The position numbers and the translations under genes are program-made. A stretch of DNA of 25,453 nucleotides from Thermatribacter sp964570785 (GTDB taxonomy: Bacteria > Atribacterota > Atribacteria > Atribacterales > Thermatribacteraceae), in assembly GCA_964570785.1 (NCBI GenBank), contig CAZMZG010000022.1, forward strand, positions 1 through 25,453, in the 5' to 3' direction. The notes beneath the pieces were generated by a model. It searched no databases. It was not told where the DNA came from and was given only the letters and a program-made list of their open reading frames with translations. Shown here piece after piece: positions 7,598 through 15,444 of the stretch. How positions within the stretch are numbered: position 1 is the first letter of the stretch; each line of letters begins with the position of its first letter.

Positions 7598-8113
7598 ATG
7601 GAGTTAAGCGAAGTAATAAAATCTCGTCGAAGTGTTCGTAAGTTTCGCAGTGAAGAGGTTGTGGAAGAGGACTTGAAGGATGTTCTGGAAGCAGCTCGTA
7701 TGGCACCTTCTGCAGGAAATTTACAGCCCTGGAAGTTTATCGTGGTTAGAAACGAAAAAAAGAAGCGCTATCTGGCTCAGGCTTGCTCGGGACAGGAATT
7801 CGTGGGTGAAGCTCCAGTGGTTATTGTTGCCTGTGCTACGGGGCGGGGTGGTTTCATTGGAAAATATATGGAGAGCTGGCCTGTTGACGTAGCCATTGCT
7901 GTGACTCACCTTATTCTTGCTGCCTGGAATAAAGGACTCGGTACTTGCTGGATAGGTGATTTTGATGAGGAAAAAGTAAAAGAGATTTGTGAAATACCAC
8001 CTGAGGTGAGAGTGGTGGCCATCACCCCTCTGGGTTATCCGGTGAAAGTTCCTCAAGCTACTCAGCGCAAATCTCTGGAGAGGATTGTTAGTGAAGAGGT
8101 GTATACTTCCTGA
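7598..8113 (+). CDS. Nitroreductase family protein (FMN-dependent)
   Basis: A 171-residue flavin oxidoreductase of the nitroreductase fold. The N-terminal block IKSRRSVRKFRSEEV holds the FMN-phosphate-binding Arg residues. ARMAPSAGNLQPWKFIVV and the later NKGLGTCWIGDFDEEKV are characteristic. The protein is short for the family, as in the compact anaerobe versions. An upstream TTG at 7568 also lies in frame, but the ATG at 7598 sits 7 nt after GGGAGG and begins with the family's usual MELxEVIKSRRS, so I use it. Substrate not predictable; family members reduce nitroaromatics, quinones or flavins using NAD(P)H. It lies 26 nt after the LysM gene and 16 nt before the DUF951 gene, all on one strand. 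Confidence 0.9.
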   Translation: MELSEVIKSRRSVRKFRSEEVVEEDLKDVLEAARMAPSAGNLQPWKFIVVRNEKKKRYLAQACSGQEFVGEAPVVIVACATGRGGFIGKYMESWPVDVAIAVTHLILAAWNKGLGTCWIGDFDEEKVKEICEIPPEVRVVAITPLGYPVKVPQATQRKSLERIVSEEVYTS

Positions 8114-8129
8114 CGGGAAGTGAGTAGTT

Positions 8130-8354
8130 TTGGTACTCAGGATTGAAGTGGACGACATTCTGGTGTTGAAAAAGAAGCATCCCTGCGGTAGCCTTGAGTG
8201 GAGAGTAACCCGGGTAGGGGTGGATATTGGTATTAAGTGTCTGGGATGTGGTCGTTTTGTGATGATACCCCGGCGTAAACTGGAACGCAAAATTAGAGAG
8301 GTGATACGCCGGGGTACCCATCTCAAGCCCCACGAGATAGCTGTGGAGATTTAA
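8130..8354 (+). CDS. DUF951 family small protein
   Basis: A 74-residue protein of the DUF951 family. Typical features are the start VLRIEVDDILVLKKKHPCGS, the core WRVTRVGVDIGIKCLGCGR and the following MIPRRKLERKI. Three Cys (one in HPCG, two in CLGCG) could hold a metal. The start is TTG at 8130, preceded by GGGAAGTGAG; no in-frame ATG fits better. In many Firmicutes this gene neighbours ychF, and here it ends 2 nt before ychF, which supports the call. The function is unknown; the basic, compact sequence would suit RNA or ribosome binding, which is inference. Confidence 0.88.
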   Translation: MVLRIEVDDILVLKKKHPCGSLEWRVTRVGVDIGIKCLGCGRFVMIPRRKLERKIREVIRRGTHLKPHEIAVEI

Positions 8355-8356
8355 AA

Positions 8357-9451
8357 ATGGGCCTGAAGGCTGGTATTATTGGACTTCCCAATTCCGGAAA
8401 AACCACACTTTTTAACCTGCTTACCCGGGCTCATGCTGCTGTTGCTCCCTATCCTTTCTGCACTATTGAGCCCAATCTGGGGGTAGTAAACGTCCCTGAT
8501 CCTCGTCTGGAAAAGCTGGCTGAACTTTTGAAACCCCCTCGGATTGTGCCGGCCACGGTTGAGTTTGTGGATGTTGCTGGTCTGGTGGAAGGAGCCAGCA
8601 GGGGAGAAGGTTTGGGAAACCAATTTTTAAGCGCCATACGTGGTGTAGACGCGGTTGTGGAAGTAATTCGCTTTTTTCTTGACTCCAATGTCCCTCATTT
8701 CATGGGTGAGCTCAACCCCCGGAGAGACCGGGAAGTGGTAGATCTCGAACTTATGCTCTCCGATCTTGAAATTGTGGAAAGACGTCTCCAGAAGGTTCAG
8801 GAGCTTTTCAAAAAAACTTCCAGCAAAGAACTACAGAAGGAAAAAGATTTGCTTTTGCGCTTACGGGATGCTCTTTCCCGGGAAGTGCCTCTTCGCAAAT
8901 TAACTTTTAGCGAAGAAGAGATGACCATTTTGAAACCCTTTCAACTGATTACTCTCAAGCCCGTAATCTATCTTGCCAATCTTGATGAGAGCGAGCAGGC
9001 TCTTGCCCTTTATCGGGAGATGGAGAAGTTATGCGAAAAAGACGATGCACCTTTGCTTCCTCTCATGGTTAAACTGGAACAGGAACTCCAGGAAATCGAA
9101 GACCCTGAAGAACGCAAAGCGCTGATGGAAGAGTTTGGCCTTTCCGAAGGTGGTCTTGCGGCTTTTATCCGCAAGACCTATGCTACTCTGGGACTTATCA
9201 CCTTTTACACTTTTGGTGATAAAGAACTCCGTGCCTGGGAGTTGCGTCGGGGCAGCACAGCGAGGGAAGCGGCGGGCAAGGTGCATACCGATATGCAGAA
9301 AGGATTTATCAAGGCAGAAGTGATTAATGCGGAAGAGCTGATTCAGATTGGTTCCCTGGAACAAGCCAGAGCCTTAGGTCGTGTCCGCCTGGAGGGCAAA
9401 GACTACCAGGTTCAGGATGGGGATTTGCTCTATTTTCATTTCTCGGTTTGA
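8357..9451 (+). CDS. ychF: YchF/OLA1 family ribosome-associated ATPase
   Basis: A 364-residue Obg-related P-loop protein. The G1 loop is GLPNSGKTT (family consensus GLPNVGKST) at residues 9-17. Next come YPFCTIEPNLGVV, the switch region FVDVAGLVEGASRGEGLGNQFLS, and NLDE in the G4 position. NxxE instead of NKxD is the hallmark of ATP rather than GTP preference in this family. A helical insertion follows (about 130-190) and the C-terminus is a TGS domain ending in DGDLLYFHFSV. YchF binds ribosomes and has been linked to stress and redox responses. It starts 2 nt after the DUF951 gene. Its last 16 nt overlap the end of the convergent radical SAM gene, and no terminator separates the two. Length and domain order are normal. 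Confidence 0.95.
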   Translation: MGLKAGIIGLPNSGKTTLFNLLTRAHAAVAPYPFCTIEPNLGVVNVPDPRLEKLAELLKPPRIVPATVEFVDVAGLVEGASRGEGLGNQFLSAIRGVDAVVEVIRFFLDSNVPHFMGELNPRRDREVVDLELMLSDLEIVERRLQKVQELFKKTSSKELQKEKDLLLRLRDALSREVPLRKLTFSEEEMTILKPFQLITLKPVIYLANLDESEQALALYREMEKLCEKDDAPLLPLMVKLEQELQEIEDPEERKALMEEFGLSEGGLAAFIRKTYATLGLITFYTFGDKELRAWELRRGSTAREAAGKVHTDMQKGFIKAEVINAEELIQIGSLEQARALGRVRLEGKDYQVQDGDLLYFHFSV

Positions 9452-10674
9452 TTGGTGCTTGTTCTGATTTTTTCAGCTATTTTTTGCTGAGTTTGCCATT
9501 GGCCGAAGAGTTTGCCTTCTCTGGCCAGTCCTCCCAGTAGCTTTAGTTCCTTTCTGCTCAGCTTGCGAGGAACAACTTCAGCAAATGGGGTGCCTGGAAG
9601 AGGCATAAAACTATGAGCGTGAATTTGAGCCCCTGTGGCAATCAGCTTTTTGATCAAGGTGAGAGTTTGCTGGACTTCATCTTCAGTTTCTTGAGGGAAA
9701 CCGAAGATGAAGTCCACAATGGGAATGAAACCTGCAGAGGCTGCGTTTTCTGCAGCCTGAAGGACGTCTTCACTGCGATGACCTCGCCCGATTAAGCGCA
9801 ACAGACGATCACTTCCCGACTGAGCACCGATAACCAGATTGGTGTTGTCCACCATTTTACGGAGTTCTTGAGCTACTTCTTGAGTCAAAAATTCTGGGCG
9901 TACCTCAGACGGAAAAGAGCCAAAAAATATGCGCCCCCTTTTACCTATAATGCGCCTTATTCCATAAAGTAACTCCAGGCAGGCCTTAATGTTGAGTGTT
10001 TTGCCGTCGGGAGAGCCATAGGAGAGAGCGTTGGGCGATATAAAGCGGATGTCGGTGAGGTTGTGCTTCTGCATCAAGCGAACGTATTCCAGTATTGCTT
10101 CCAGAGGGCGGTGGCGAGGTTCTTTCCCAAAAAGATAGCTGGTTTGGCAGAAAAAACACCCAAAGGGACAGCCTCGGGTTATTTCCAGAGGTCCAAATAT
10201 GCCCAGCCAGACTGGTGAGGGTAAATATTCTCCCAGCTGGATAGGTTCTCCCTGAATTACCCGAGTTGTTTGAGGAAGAGGTTCCTCTTTCCATTCCCTC
10301 AAGACTCTTGCCAGAGCTTTTTCTCCTTCTCCTTTTACAACCCAATGAGCCACTCCTTCAAAGTCGTTGCTTCTTGCACTGGGATGAGGGCCACCCACGC
10401 AGATGCCCAGGAGGGGGTTCTGACTGCGGATTTTCTGTAGCAAAGCTCTGCGTTCTTCCCATTCCTTGCTCATCGAAGAGACAAGCAAAAGTGAGCGAGT
10501 GGAAGATAAAGCTGTCTGCAGAAGCTCTTCAAAAGAGGTACAGAGCTGAATTTCGAATTCTTGGGGATTTTCAAGAGCTCCTAAAAGAGCATTAAGGCTA
10601 AACCTGTTGGGTTTGGTGTAGAGGACCAGCAGAGAGGGTTTTTTACTGGCCAATCTTTGTTTTCCTCTCGCCAT
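9436..10674 (-). CDS. B12-binding domain/radical SAM protein (MJ_1487-like family)
   Basis: A 412-residue protein in two parts. The N-terminal domain (about 12-125) resembles a cobalamin-binding fold, with GICVGGPHPSA near 90-100, although no DxHxxG His motif is visible. The radical SAM domain begins near 160, with C169-x3-C173-x2-C176 in ITRGCPFGCFFCQ and later GAQSGSDRLLRLIGRGH and DFIFGFPQET. The architecture fits the family known as B12-binding/radical SAM, MJ_1487 type; its substrate is unknown. The frame is open further upstream, but that would overlap rfbB by 67 nt. The ATG at 10674 lies 5 nt after the rfbB stop, with AGGAAAG before it. As last gene of the rhamnose-nucleotide operon it may modify a glycan, lipid or cofactor; that is inference from position. 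Confidence 0.85.
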   Translation of the reverse strand: MARGKQRLASKKPSLLVLYTKPNRFSLNALLGALENPQEFEIQLCTSFEELLQTALSSTRSLLLVSSMSKEWEERRALLQKIRSQNPLLGICVGGPHPSARSNDFEGVAHWVVKGEGEKALARVLREWKEEPLPQTTRVIQGEPIQLGEYLPSPVWLGIFGPLEITRGCPFGCFFCQTSYLFGKEPRHRPLEAILEYVRLMQKHNLTDIRFISPNALSYGSPDGKTLNIKACLELLYGIRRIIGKRGRIFFGSFPSEVRPEFLTQEVAQELRKMVDNTNLVIGAQSGSDRLLRLIGRGHRSEDVLQAAENAASAGFIPIVDFIFGFPQETEDEVQQTLTLIKKLIATGAQIHAHSFMPLPGTPFAEVVPRKLSRKELKLLGGLAREGKLFGQWQTQQKIAEKIRTSTNQTEK

Positions 10675-10679
10675 GCTTT

Positions 10680-11741
10680 TTATCTTTCCTGGTACCATTT
10701 CCGGTAAAAGTCCAGATATTCTCCGGATATCACTCGCTCCAGCCACTGGCGGTTTTCAAGGTACCATTCTACGGTTTTTCCCAGCCCTTCTTCAAAAGGT
10801 ACTTCTTTTTTCCAGCCCAGCTCCTTTTCGATTTTATTCACGTTAAGTGCGTAGCGTCGGTCGTGACCTGGACGGTCTTTCACGTGGCGGATGAGCTTTT
10901 CATTTATCGAGGGGTCTCCCGTTTTTTCTCTGAGAATTTCCAGGATTTTATGTACCACTTCCAGGTTTTCTCGTTCTTCCCGGGCACCTATGTTATAGAT
11001 TTCTCCTGGTTTTCCTTTTTCAATCACCATCGCCAGCGCGCGACAATGGTCAAGAACATAAATCCAGTCCCGAACTTGTCTTCCGTCACCATATATGGGA
11101 AGGTCCTGGTGCTGGAGGGCGTTCCAGATCATGAAAGGGATGAGCTTTTCCGGGAACTGGTATGGTCCGTAGTTGTTGCAGGAGCGAGTTATAACCACTG
11201 GCAAGCTGTAGGTAACCCAGTAGGAGAAGGCCAGCAAGTCTGCAGCTGCCTTACTGGCCGCATAGGGGCTTCGAGGGCTAAGAGGGCTTTCTTCGCTGAA
11301 TTCACCTTGAGGACCTAATGAGCCATAGACCTCATCGGTGGAAATCTGAATGAACTTTTTGCTCTGCAGTGGCTTGCCTTCCTGAATCCAGCTTTTTCTG
11401 GCTACTTCCAGGAGATTCTGAGTTCCCAGAAGATTGGTCTGTAAAAACACCTGAGGGTTGTCTATGGAACGGTCCACGTGAGACTCGGCGGCAAAGTTGA
11501 TCACCACGTCGATGTCGTAAAGAGCAAATAAGTGTTCTACAAGCTCCTGATTACCAATGTCGCCTCGTACAAAGATGAAGCGTTCTTTCCCTTTGTGCTG
11601 GGCAGGAGCCAGGTTTTCCAGGTTGCCCGCATAGGTCAATTTATCCAGGCCAATGATTTTGCACTTCGGATTTTGGTCAAGATAGAATTGTACAAAGTTG
11701 CTACCTATGAATCCAGCGCACCCAGTTACCAGTAAAATCAT
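10680..11741 (-). CDS. rfbB: dTDP-glucose 4,6-dehydratase
   Basis: The second enzyme of dTDP-L-rhamnose synthesis; it converts dTDP-D-glucose to the 4-keto-6-deoxy sugar using bound NAD. An extended SDR protein of 353 residues, normal for the family. The Rossmann motif is TGCAGFIG (6-13). Catalytic TDEVYG is at 135-140 and the Y160-x3-K164 pair at SPYAASK. HVDRSI and the later NNYGPYQFPEKLIP and RQVRDWIYVLDH are signature segments. ATG at 11741 overlaps the rfbD stop by 4 nt (ATGA). The order A-C-D-B with overlapping ends implies a single, tightly coupled transcript. The product enters rhamnose-containing surface polysaccharide. Confidence 0.97.
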   Translation of the reverse strand: MILLVTGCAGFIGSNFVQFYLDQNPKCKIIGLDKLTYAGNLENLAPAQHKGKERFIFVRGDIGNQELVEHLFALYDIDVVINFAAESHVDRSIDNPQVFLQTNLLGTQNLLEVARKSWIQEGKPLQSKKFIQISTDEVYGSLGPQGEFSEESPLSPRSPYAASKAAADLLAFSYWVTYSLPVVITRSCNNYGPYQFPEKLIPFMIWNALQHQDLPIYGDGRQVRDWIYVLDHCRALAMVIEKGKPGEIYNIGAREERENLEVVHKILEILREKTGDPSINEKLIRHVKDRPGHDRRYALNVNKIEKELGWKKEVPFEEGLGKTVEWYLENRQWLERVISGEYLDFYRKWYQER

Positions 11742-12580
11742 TTGGAAATTTCCTCCTTTACAAAACGCTCAGTGGCGTCTTCCCAGGTGGGCATCTGAAA
11801 ACCAGTGGTTTCTCGCAGTCCGAAGTTATCGAGCACTGAAAATTTTGGCCTACGTGCAGGAAGGGGAAATTCTTCCTGTCTGGCTGGCTCCAGCCTTCCT
11901 TTCCAGCCTGTTTTTTCCAGAAAGTACTTTGCCCACTGATAGCGGCTGGTTGGGGTATTGGTTATGTGATATATTCCCCAGGCCCTTTCTCGAATAAGCA
12001 GATAGCTGGCCCAGGCTAAATCTTTTGCGTAAGTGGGGGCGCTCATTTCGTCGCTGGCGATGCGCAGTCGGTCTTGCTTTTTAGACCAGGCAAGCACCTT
12101 GCGCAGAAAATTCCTTTCTCCCTTTCCAAACACCCAGCTGGTCCGAATTAAGTACCACCTGTTGGTCACGGTGAGCAATTTTTCTCCCAGCAACTTGCTT
12201 TCCCCATAACGGTTAAGAGGATGAGGAAGGTCATAGATGGTATAGGGAGTGCCTTTTTTGCCATCAAAAACGTAATCTGTAGAGAAATGCATGAGCTCTA
12301 TGCCTTTTTCTTGGGCAACTATAGCCAGGTTGCGGACCCCTATCCCATTCACAAGATACGCCTTTTTCCACTCTTTTTCTGCTCTGTCTACATCGTTGAA
12401 AGCAGCACAATTTATGATATGGGTAAAACTCTTGCCCTGGATGGCTTCTCGTAAAAGTTGCAAATTGGTGATATCCAGATCCTTGTGTTTTTGGGCGCAG
12501 TAATTTATTCCTTCTTTTTCAAAAAGTTCCTGGAAGGCTTTCCCCAGCTGTCCCCCGGCTCCAGTTAAAAGAATTTTCAC
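11738..12580 (-). CDS. rfbD: dTDP-4-dehydrorhamnose reductase
   Basis: Last enzyme of dTDP-L-rhamnose synthesis, reducing the 4-keto group with NAD(P)H. The 280-residue extended SDR protein has TGAGGQLG at 6-13, STDYVFDG at 100-107 and the catalytic Y125-x3-K129 in RYGESK. A longer open frame begins at ATG 12625, but that would overlap rfbC by 49 nt. GTG 12580 gives the family's usual start (MKILLTGAGGQLG), lies after AAGAGGG, and forms a GTGA 4-nt overlap with the rfbC stop, so I chose it. The 3' end overlaps rfbB by 4 nt. Function certain, start likely. Confidence 0.95.
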   Translation of the reverse strand: MKILLTGAGGQLGKAFQELFEKEGINYCAQKHKDLDITNLQLLREAIQGKSFTHIINCAAFNDVDRAEKEWKKAYLVNGIGVRNLAIVAQEKGIELMHFSTDYVFDGKKGTPYTIYDLPHPLNRYGESKLLGEKLLTVTNRWYLIRTSWVFGKGERNFLRKVLAWSKKQDRLRIASDEMSAPTYAKDLAWASYLLIRERAWGIYHITNTPTSRYQWAKYFLEKTGWKGRLEPARQEEFPLPARRPKFSVLDNFGLRETTGFQMPTWEDATERFVKEEISK

Positions 12581-13152
12581 CTCTTTTCCCTCTTCTTTCT
12601 CATCCATTCTCTTAAGGAAGGCCATTCCTCGTCTTTGGAAGAAAGCAAAGGTTTGGAGATGCCGTGTTCGCGAAGAGGCCAGGTAATGGCCAGGTCGGGG
12701 TCATCCCAACGAATTCCTCCTTCACATTCGGGGTGGTAGTAGTCAGTAGCTTTGTAAAGGACGTCAGCCCAGTCACTCAGAACCAGGAAGCCATGGGCAA
12801 AGCCGGGGGGTACGTAAAGCATGCGAAAGTTTTCTTCGTCAAGTGTTGCCCCCCACCACTTGCCAAAGGTAGGTGAGGAATCGCGCAAGTCTACTGCTAC
12901 GTCAAAGATACTACCCCGCGCTACCCGGATCAGCTTACCTTGGGGATGAGGGTCCTGGAAGTGCAGCCCCCGCAACACTCCTTTCCGAGAGCGGGAATGG
13001 TTGTCCTGAACGAATTCGAGTTCCAGGCCAATTTCAGAAAAACTTCTTTGATTCCAGGATTCCATAAAAAACCCTCGTTCGTCTTTGAAGACTCGGGGTT
13101 CAAGTAAGAAAAGGCCAGGCAATTCAGTAGGAATCTTCAGGAATTTGTTCAT
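12577..13152 (-). CDS. rfbC: dTDP-4-dehydrorhamnose 3,5-epimerase
   Basis: Third step of dTDP-L-rhamnose synthesis: double epimerisation at C3 and C5. The 191-residue cupin-fold protein has the signature FKDERGFFMESW (22-33), the catalytic His in GVLRGLHFQ (H64), K73 in GKLIRV, and Y133 in VLYK, the expected acid. YVPPGFAHGFLVLSD is also conserved. The last dozen residues are very basic (MRKKREKR), a tail that also supplies the ribosome site for rfbD. ATG 13152 overlaps the rfbA stop (ATGA). Length is typical. Confidence 0.96.
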   Translation of the reverse strand: MNKFLKIPTELPGLFLLEPRVFKDERGFFMESWNQRSFSEIGLELEFVQDNHSRSRKGVLRGLHFQDPHPQGKLIRVARGSIFDVAVDLRDSSPTFGKWWGATLDEENFRMLYVPPGFAHGFLVLSDWADVLYKATDYYHPECEGGIRWDDPDLAITWPLREHGISKPLLSSKDEEWPSLREWMRKKREKR

Positions 13153-14024
13153 TCTCGTACTCCGTTGGCTATCTCAATAAGATATTTTCCATACTCGGTT
13201 TTTTCCATGCTCTCGCCCAGGCGGAGCAACTGTTCACGGTCAATGTAGCCCATTCGGTATGCCACTTCCTCAATACACCCGATGTAAAAACCTTGTCTTT
13301 TCTGAATAGTTTCCACAAAGTTGGCTGCTTCAAGAAGGCCCTCACAGGTTCCCATGTCTAACCAGGCAAAACCCCTACCCAGAACCTCGACTTTCAATTC
13401 TCCCCGTTCCAGGTATTTGCGGTTGAGGTCGGTTATTTCCAGCTCTCCTCGAGCAGAGGGTTTGAGCTCTCGGGCCAGTTCCACCACCTTTTCATCGTAG
13501 AAGTAAAGGCCGGGTACAGCGTAGTGAGAGCGAGGCTTTTGAGGTTTTTCCTCGATGGAGATAGCCCTTCCTTGGGCATCAAACTCCACTACTCCATAAG
13601 CACTGGGGTCTTTGACATAGTAACCGAAAATGATCGCTCCTTTTTCTAAGGAAGCGGCTCTGCGCAACGTAGCACTGAAACTCTGGCCATGAAAGATATT
13701 GTCGCCAAGGATCAGCATACACTTTTCGCCGGCTATAAATTTTTCTCCCACCAGGAAAGCGTCGGCAAGACCTCGAGGTTCGCTTTGGGTAGCATAATCA
13801 ATGTGAATACCCAGTTGTGACCCATCACCAAACAACCGCCGATAAAGCTCCAGGTATTCAGGGTTGGTAATGAGCAGGATTTCGCGAACTCCAGCAAGCA
13901 TGACCGTGGAAAGCGGATAATAAATCATGGGTTTGTCGTACACCGGAAGTAGCTGTTTGCTCACCGCTTTGGTTATCGGATAGAGCCTGGTTCCGTATCC
14001 TCCAGAAAGGATTAGCGCTTTCAT
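13149..14024 (-). CDS. rfbA: Glucose-1-phosphate thymidylyltransferase
   Basis: First enzyme of the dTDP-L-rhamnose pathway: dTTP plus glucose-1-phosphate gives dTDP-glucose. In 291 residues it has the nucleotidyltransferase signature LSGGYGTRLYPIT (6-18), SKQLLPVYDKPMIYYPLS, the metal-binding Asp in LGDNIF, and EEKPxxP followed by AVPGLYFYD. The C-terminal EVAYRMGYID segment is the standard short-RmlA allosteric region. The open frame runs 6 codons further upstream to a TTG; I chose ATG 14024, where MKALILSGG begins as in the family, with GAGGAG upstream. GTG 14027 is an equally spaced alternative adding one residue. It is first in the operon A-C-D-B and is divergent from the aldo/keto reductase. 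Confidence 0.96.
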   Translation of the reverse strand: MKALILSGGYGTRLYPITKAVSKQLLPVYDKPMIYYPLSTVMLAGVREILLITNPEYLELYRRLFGDGSQLGIHIDYATQSEPRGLADAFLVGEKFIAGEKCMLILGDNIFHGQSFSATLRRAASLEKGAIIFGYYVKDPSAYGVVEFDAQGRAISIEEKPQKPRSHYAVPGLYFYDEKVVELARELKPSARGELEITDLNRKYLERGELKVEVLGRGFAWLDMGTCEGLLEAANFVETIQKRQGFYIGCIEEVAYRMGYIDREQLLRLGESMEKTEYGKYLIEIANGVRE

Positions 14025-14048
14025 CACTGTTTTTCTCCTCAAAACTTT

Positions 14049-14078
14049 ATTTTATCACAGGCTTTCTAATCCTGAGAA
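14049..14078 (-). promoter_or_regulatory. Candidate promoter for the rfb operon
   Basis: Read on the - strand, TTCTCA (14078-14073) and TAAAAT (14054-14049) are separated by 18 nt. Each matches the sigma70 consensus only in part (4/6 and 5/6), and a TG lies upstream of the -10. Position, 25 nt before the start of the first gene of a five-gene operon, is the main support. The intergenic region is shared with the divergent aldo/keto reductase. Confidence 0.3.
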
Positions 14079-14127
14079 TTTGAGAAGGTGTTCCCTTTTT
14101 CAGAGGTTATAAAAAACCTTGCCAGGG

Positions 14128-14136
14128 TGCTATACT
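14128..14136 (+). promoter_or_regulatory. Extended -10 promoter for the aldo/keto reductase gene
   Basis: TGCTATACT gives a 5/6 -10 hexamer (14131-14136) with the TGn extension; no good -35 lies 17 nt upstream. Initiation near 14143 would leave a leader of about 50 nt before GTG 14193. It excludes the upstream in-frame TTG at 14139 as a start. It is the same promoter type as at 4445. Confidence 0.5.
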
Positions 14137-14192
14137 GATTGAAGGGACATTTTCGAGGGGTAAACGAATACTGCTTGCCGGGGGTGAAAGTT

Positions 14193-15176
14193 GTGAACTA
14201 TCGGGTTTTTGGAAGATGTGGCTGGGCGGTTAGTGAAGTGGGTTTTGGTGCCTGGGCAATAGGTGGTGGCTGGGGACAAGTTGAAGAAAAAGATGCTATT
14301 TCTGCGCTTCACAAGGCTATTGACTGTGGTGTGAATTTTATTGATACTGCCGATGTGTATGGAGACGGGCGCAGCGAGCGCCTGATAGCCCGGGTTATCA
14401 AGGAGCGCAGAGAGCAGGTTTTTGTGGCTACCAAAGCCGGAAGAAGGCTCTCGCCACATACTGCAGATGGTTACAACGAAGAAAATCTTACTGCTTTTGT
14501 AGAGCGTAGCCTGAAAAACCTGGAAACAGAGACCATCGACCTTCTGCAACTGCACTGTCCGCCGACTGAAGTTTATTATCGTCCTGAAGTTTTTGAGGTC
14601 CTGGATAAGCTGGTTACCCAGGGCAAAATCCGCTACTACGGAGTCAGCGTTGAAAAGGTGGAGGAAGGCTTGAAGGCTATTGAATATCCAGGGGTGCGCA
14701 GCGTTCAGATCATTTTCAACGTGTTCAGACAGCGCCCTGCCGACCTTTTCTTCTCCCGTTGTAGAGAGAAAAGGGTAGCGGTTATTGCCAGGGTTCCTTT
14801 GGCCAGTGGTCTGCTCACTGGGAAGATCACCCGGGATACGGTTTTTCCACCCGATGACCATCGCAATTTCAACCGTTTCGGGCAAGCTTTTGACCGCGGA
14901 GAAACTTTTGCCGGAGTGGATTTAGAGCAGGGACTCCAAGCAGTTTCAGAGCTCAAGGAGATTGTTCCTGAAGGCTTCACCATGGCCCAGTTTGCCTTGA
15001 AATGGATTTTGATGTTTCCCGAAGTGAGTACAGTGATTCCGGGTGCCAAAAACTCCCGACAGGCAGAAGAAAACGCGTTAACTTCCACCCTCCCGCCGCT
15101 TCAAGAAGCAGTGATGGAGAAAGTTCGGGAGATTTACGAGCGCCACATACGCGATATGGTGCATCACCGCTGGTAG
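14193..15176 (+). CDS. Aldo/keto reductase
   Basis: A 327-residue NAD(P)H-dependent aldehyde/ketone reductase of the aldo/keto reductase superfamily. The catalytic tetrad is visible: D51 and Y56 in FIDTADVYGDGRSE, K81 in ATKAG, and H121 in LLQLHCP. FALKWIL and VIPGAKN near the C-terminus form the cofactor-binding segment. The frame is open to 14139, but GTG 14193 follows GGGGTGA by 6 nt and begins with the family's MxYRxFGxxGxxVSExGFG, so I use it. Substrate unknown. Its place between rhamnose-nucleotide synthesis and rhamnose uptake makes a sugar or lactaldehyde substrate attractive, but that is inference. It is monocistronic as seen, with 268 nt before the next gene and no clear terminator. 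Confidence 0.92.
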   Translation: MNYRVFGRCGWAVSEVGFGAWAIGGGWGQVEEKDAISALHKAIDCGVNFIDTADVYGDGRSERLIARVIKERREQVFVATKAGRRLSPHTADGYNEENLTAFVERSLKNLETETIDLLQLHCPPTEVYYRPEVFEVLDKLVTQGKIRYYGVSVEKVEEGLKAIEYPGVRSVQIIFNVFRQRPADLFFSRCREKRVAVIARVPLASGLLTGKITRDTVFPPDDHRNFNRFGQAFDRGETFAGVDLEQGLQAVSELKEIVPEGFTMAQFALKWILMFPEVSTVIPGAKNSRQAEENALTSTLPPLQEAVMEKVREIYERHIRDMVHHRW

Positions 15177-15322
15177 GAAGAGCAAATTTTGGGCGAGATT
15201 ATAGAGTGGTTTTTGGTTTGTGAAGCTTGTGTGGCATTTCCTGCTTGCCTGATAAGTTTTTTGGAAGAAACTGGAAAAGACTCAAAGATTTCGAAGAATT
15301 CCTGATGAATTGGCAATAAATC

Positions 15323-15369
15323 TTGATTAGTTTCTGAATGGTATGTTAAAGTGATACTAAGGAGGTGAG
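15323..15369 (+). promoter_or_regulatory. Leader region of the rhamnose transporter operon: weak promoter candidate and orphan Shine-Dalgarno
   Basis: TTGATT at 15323 with TTAAAG 17 nt later, or TGGTATGTT at 15339-15347 as an extended -10, are the best promoter candidates; neither is strong. AAGGAGGTGAG at 15359-15369 is a near-perfect ribosome site but no gene follows it at normal spacing. The only frame is a GTG inside the site opening 14 codons ending at 15409. The real start is at 15445. The rest of 15177-15322 shows nothing I can name. Confidence 0.3.
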
Positions 15370-15444
15370 ACCTTTCCAAAACTTTCTAGTTCTTTCCTAT
15401 TGCTTTTGACCTTGCTTAATATTTAAAAAAGGAGGGTGAGGGAA

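Noticed and set aside
9470..9495. TCAGC...GCTGA hairpin considered as a terminator for ychF
   Set aside because: The stem is 5 bp, no T run follows it, and it lies inside the coding end of the convergent radical SAM gene.
9436..10746. Longer form of the radical SAM protein starting at 10746
   Set aside because: It would overlap rfbB by 67 nt, and the extra residues do not resemble the family; ATG 10674 has a ribosome site just after the rfbB stop.
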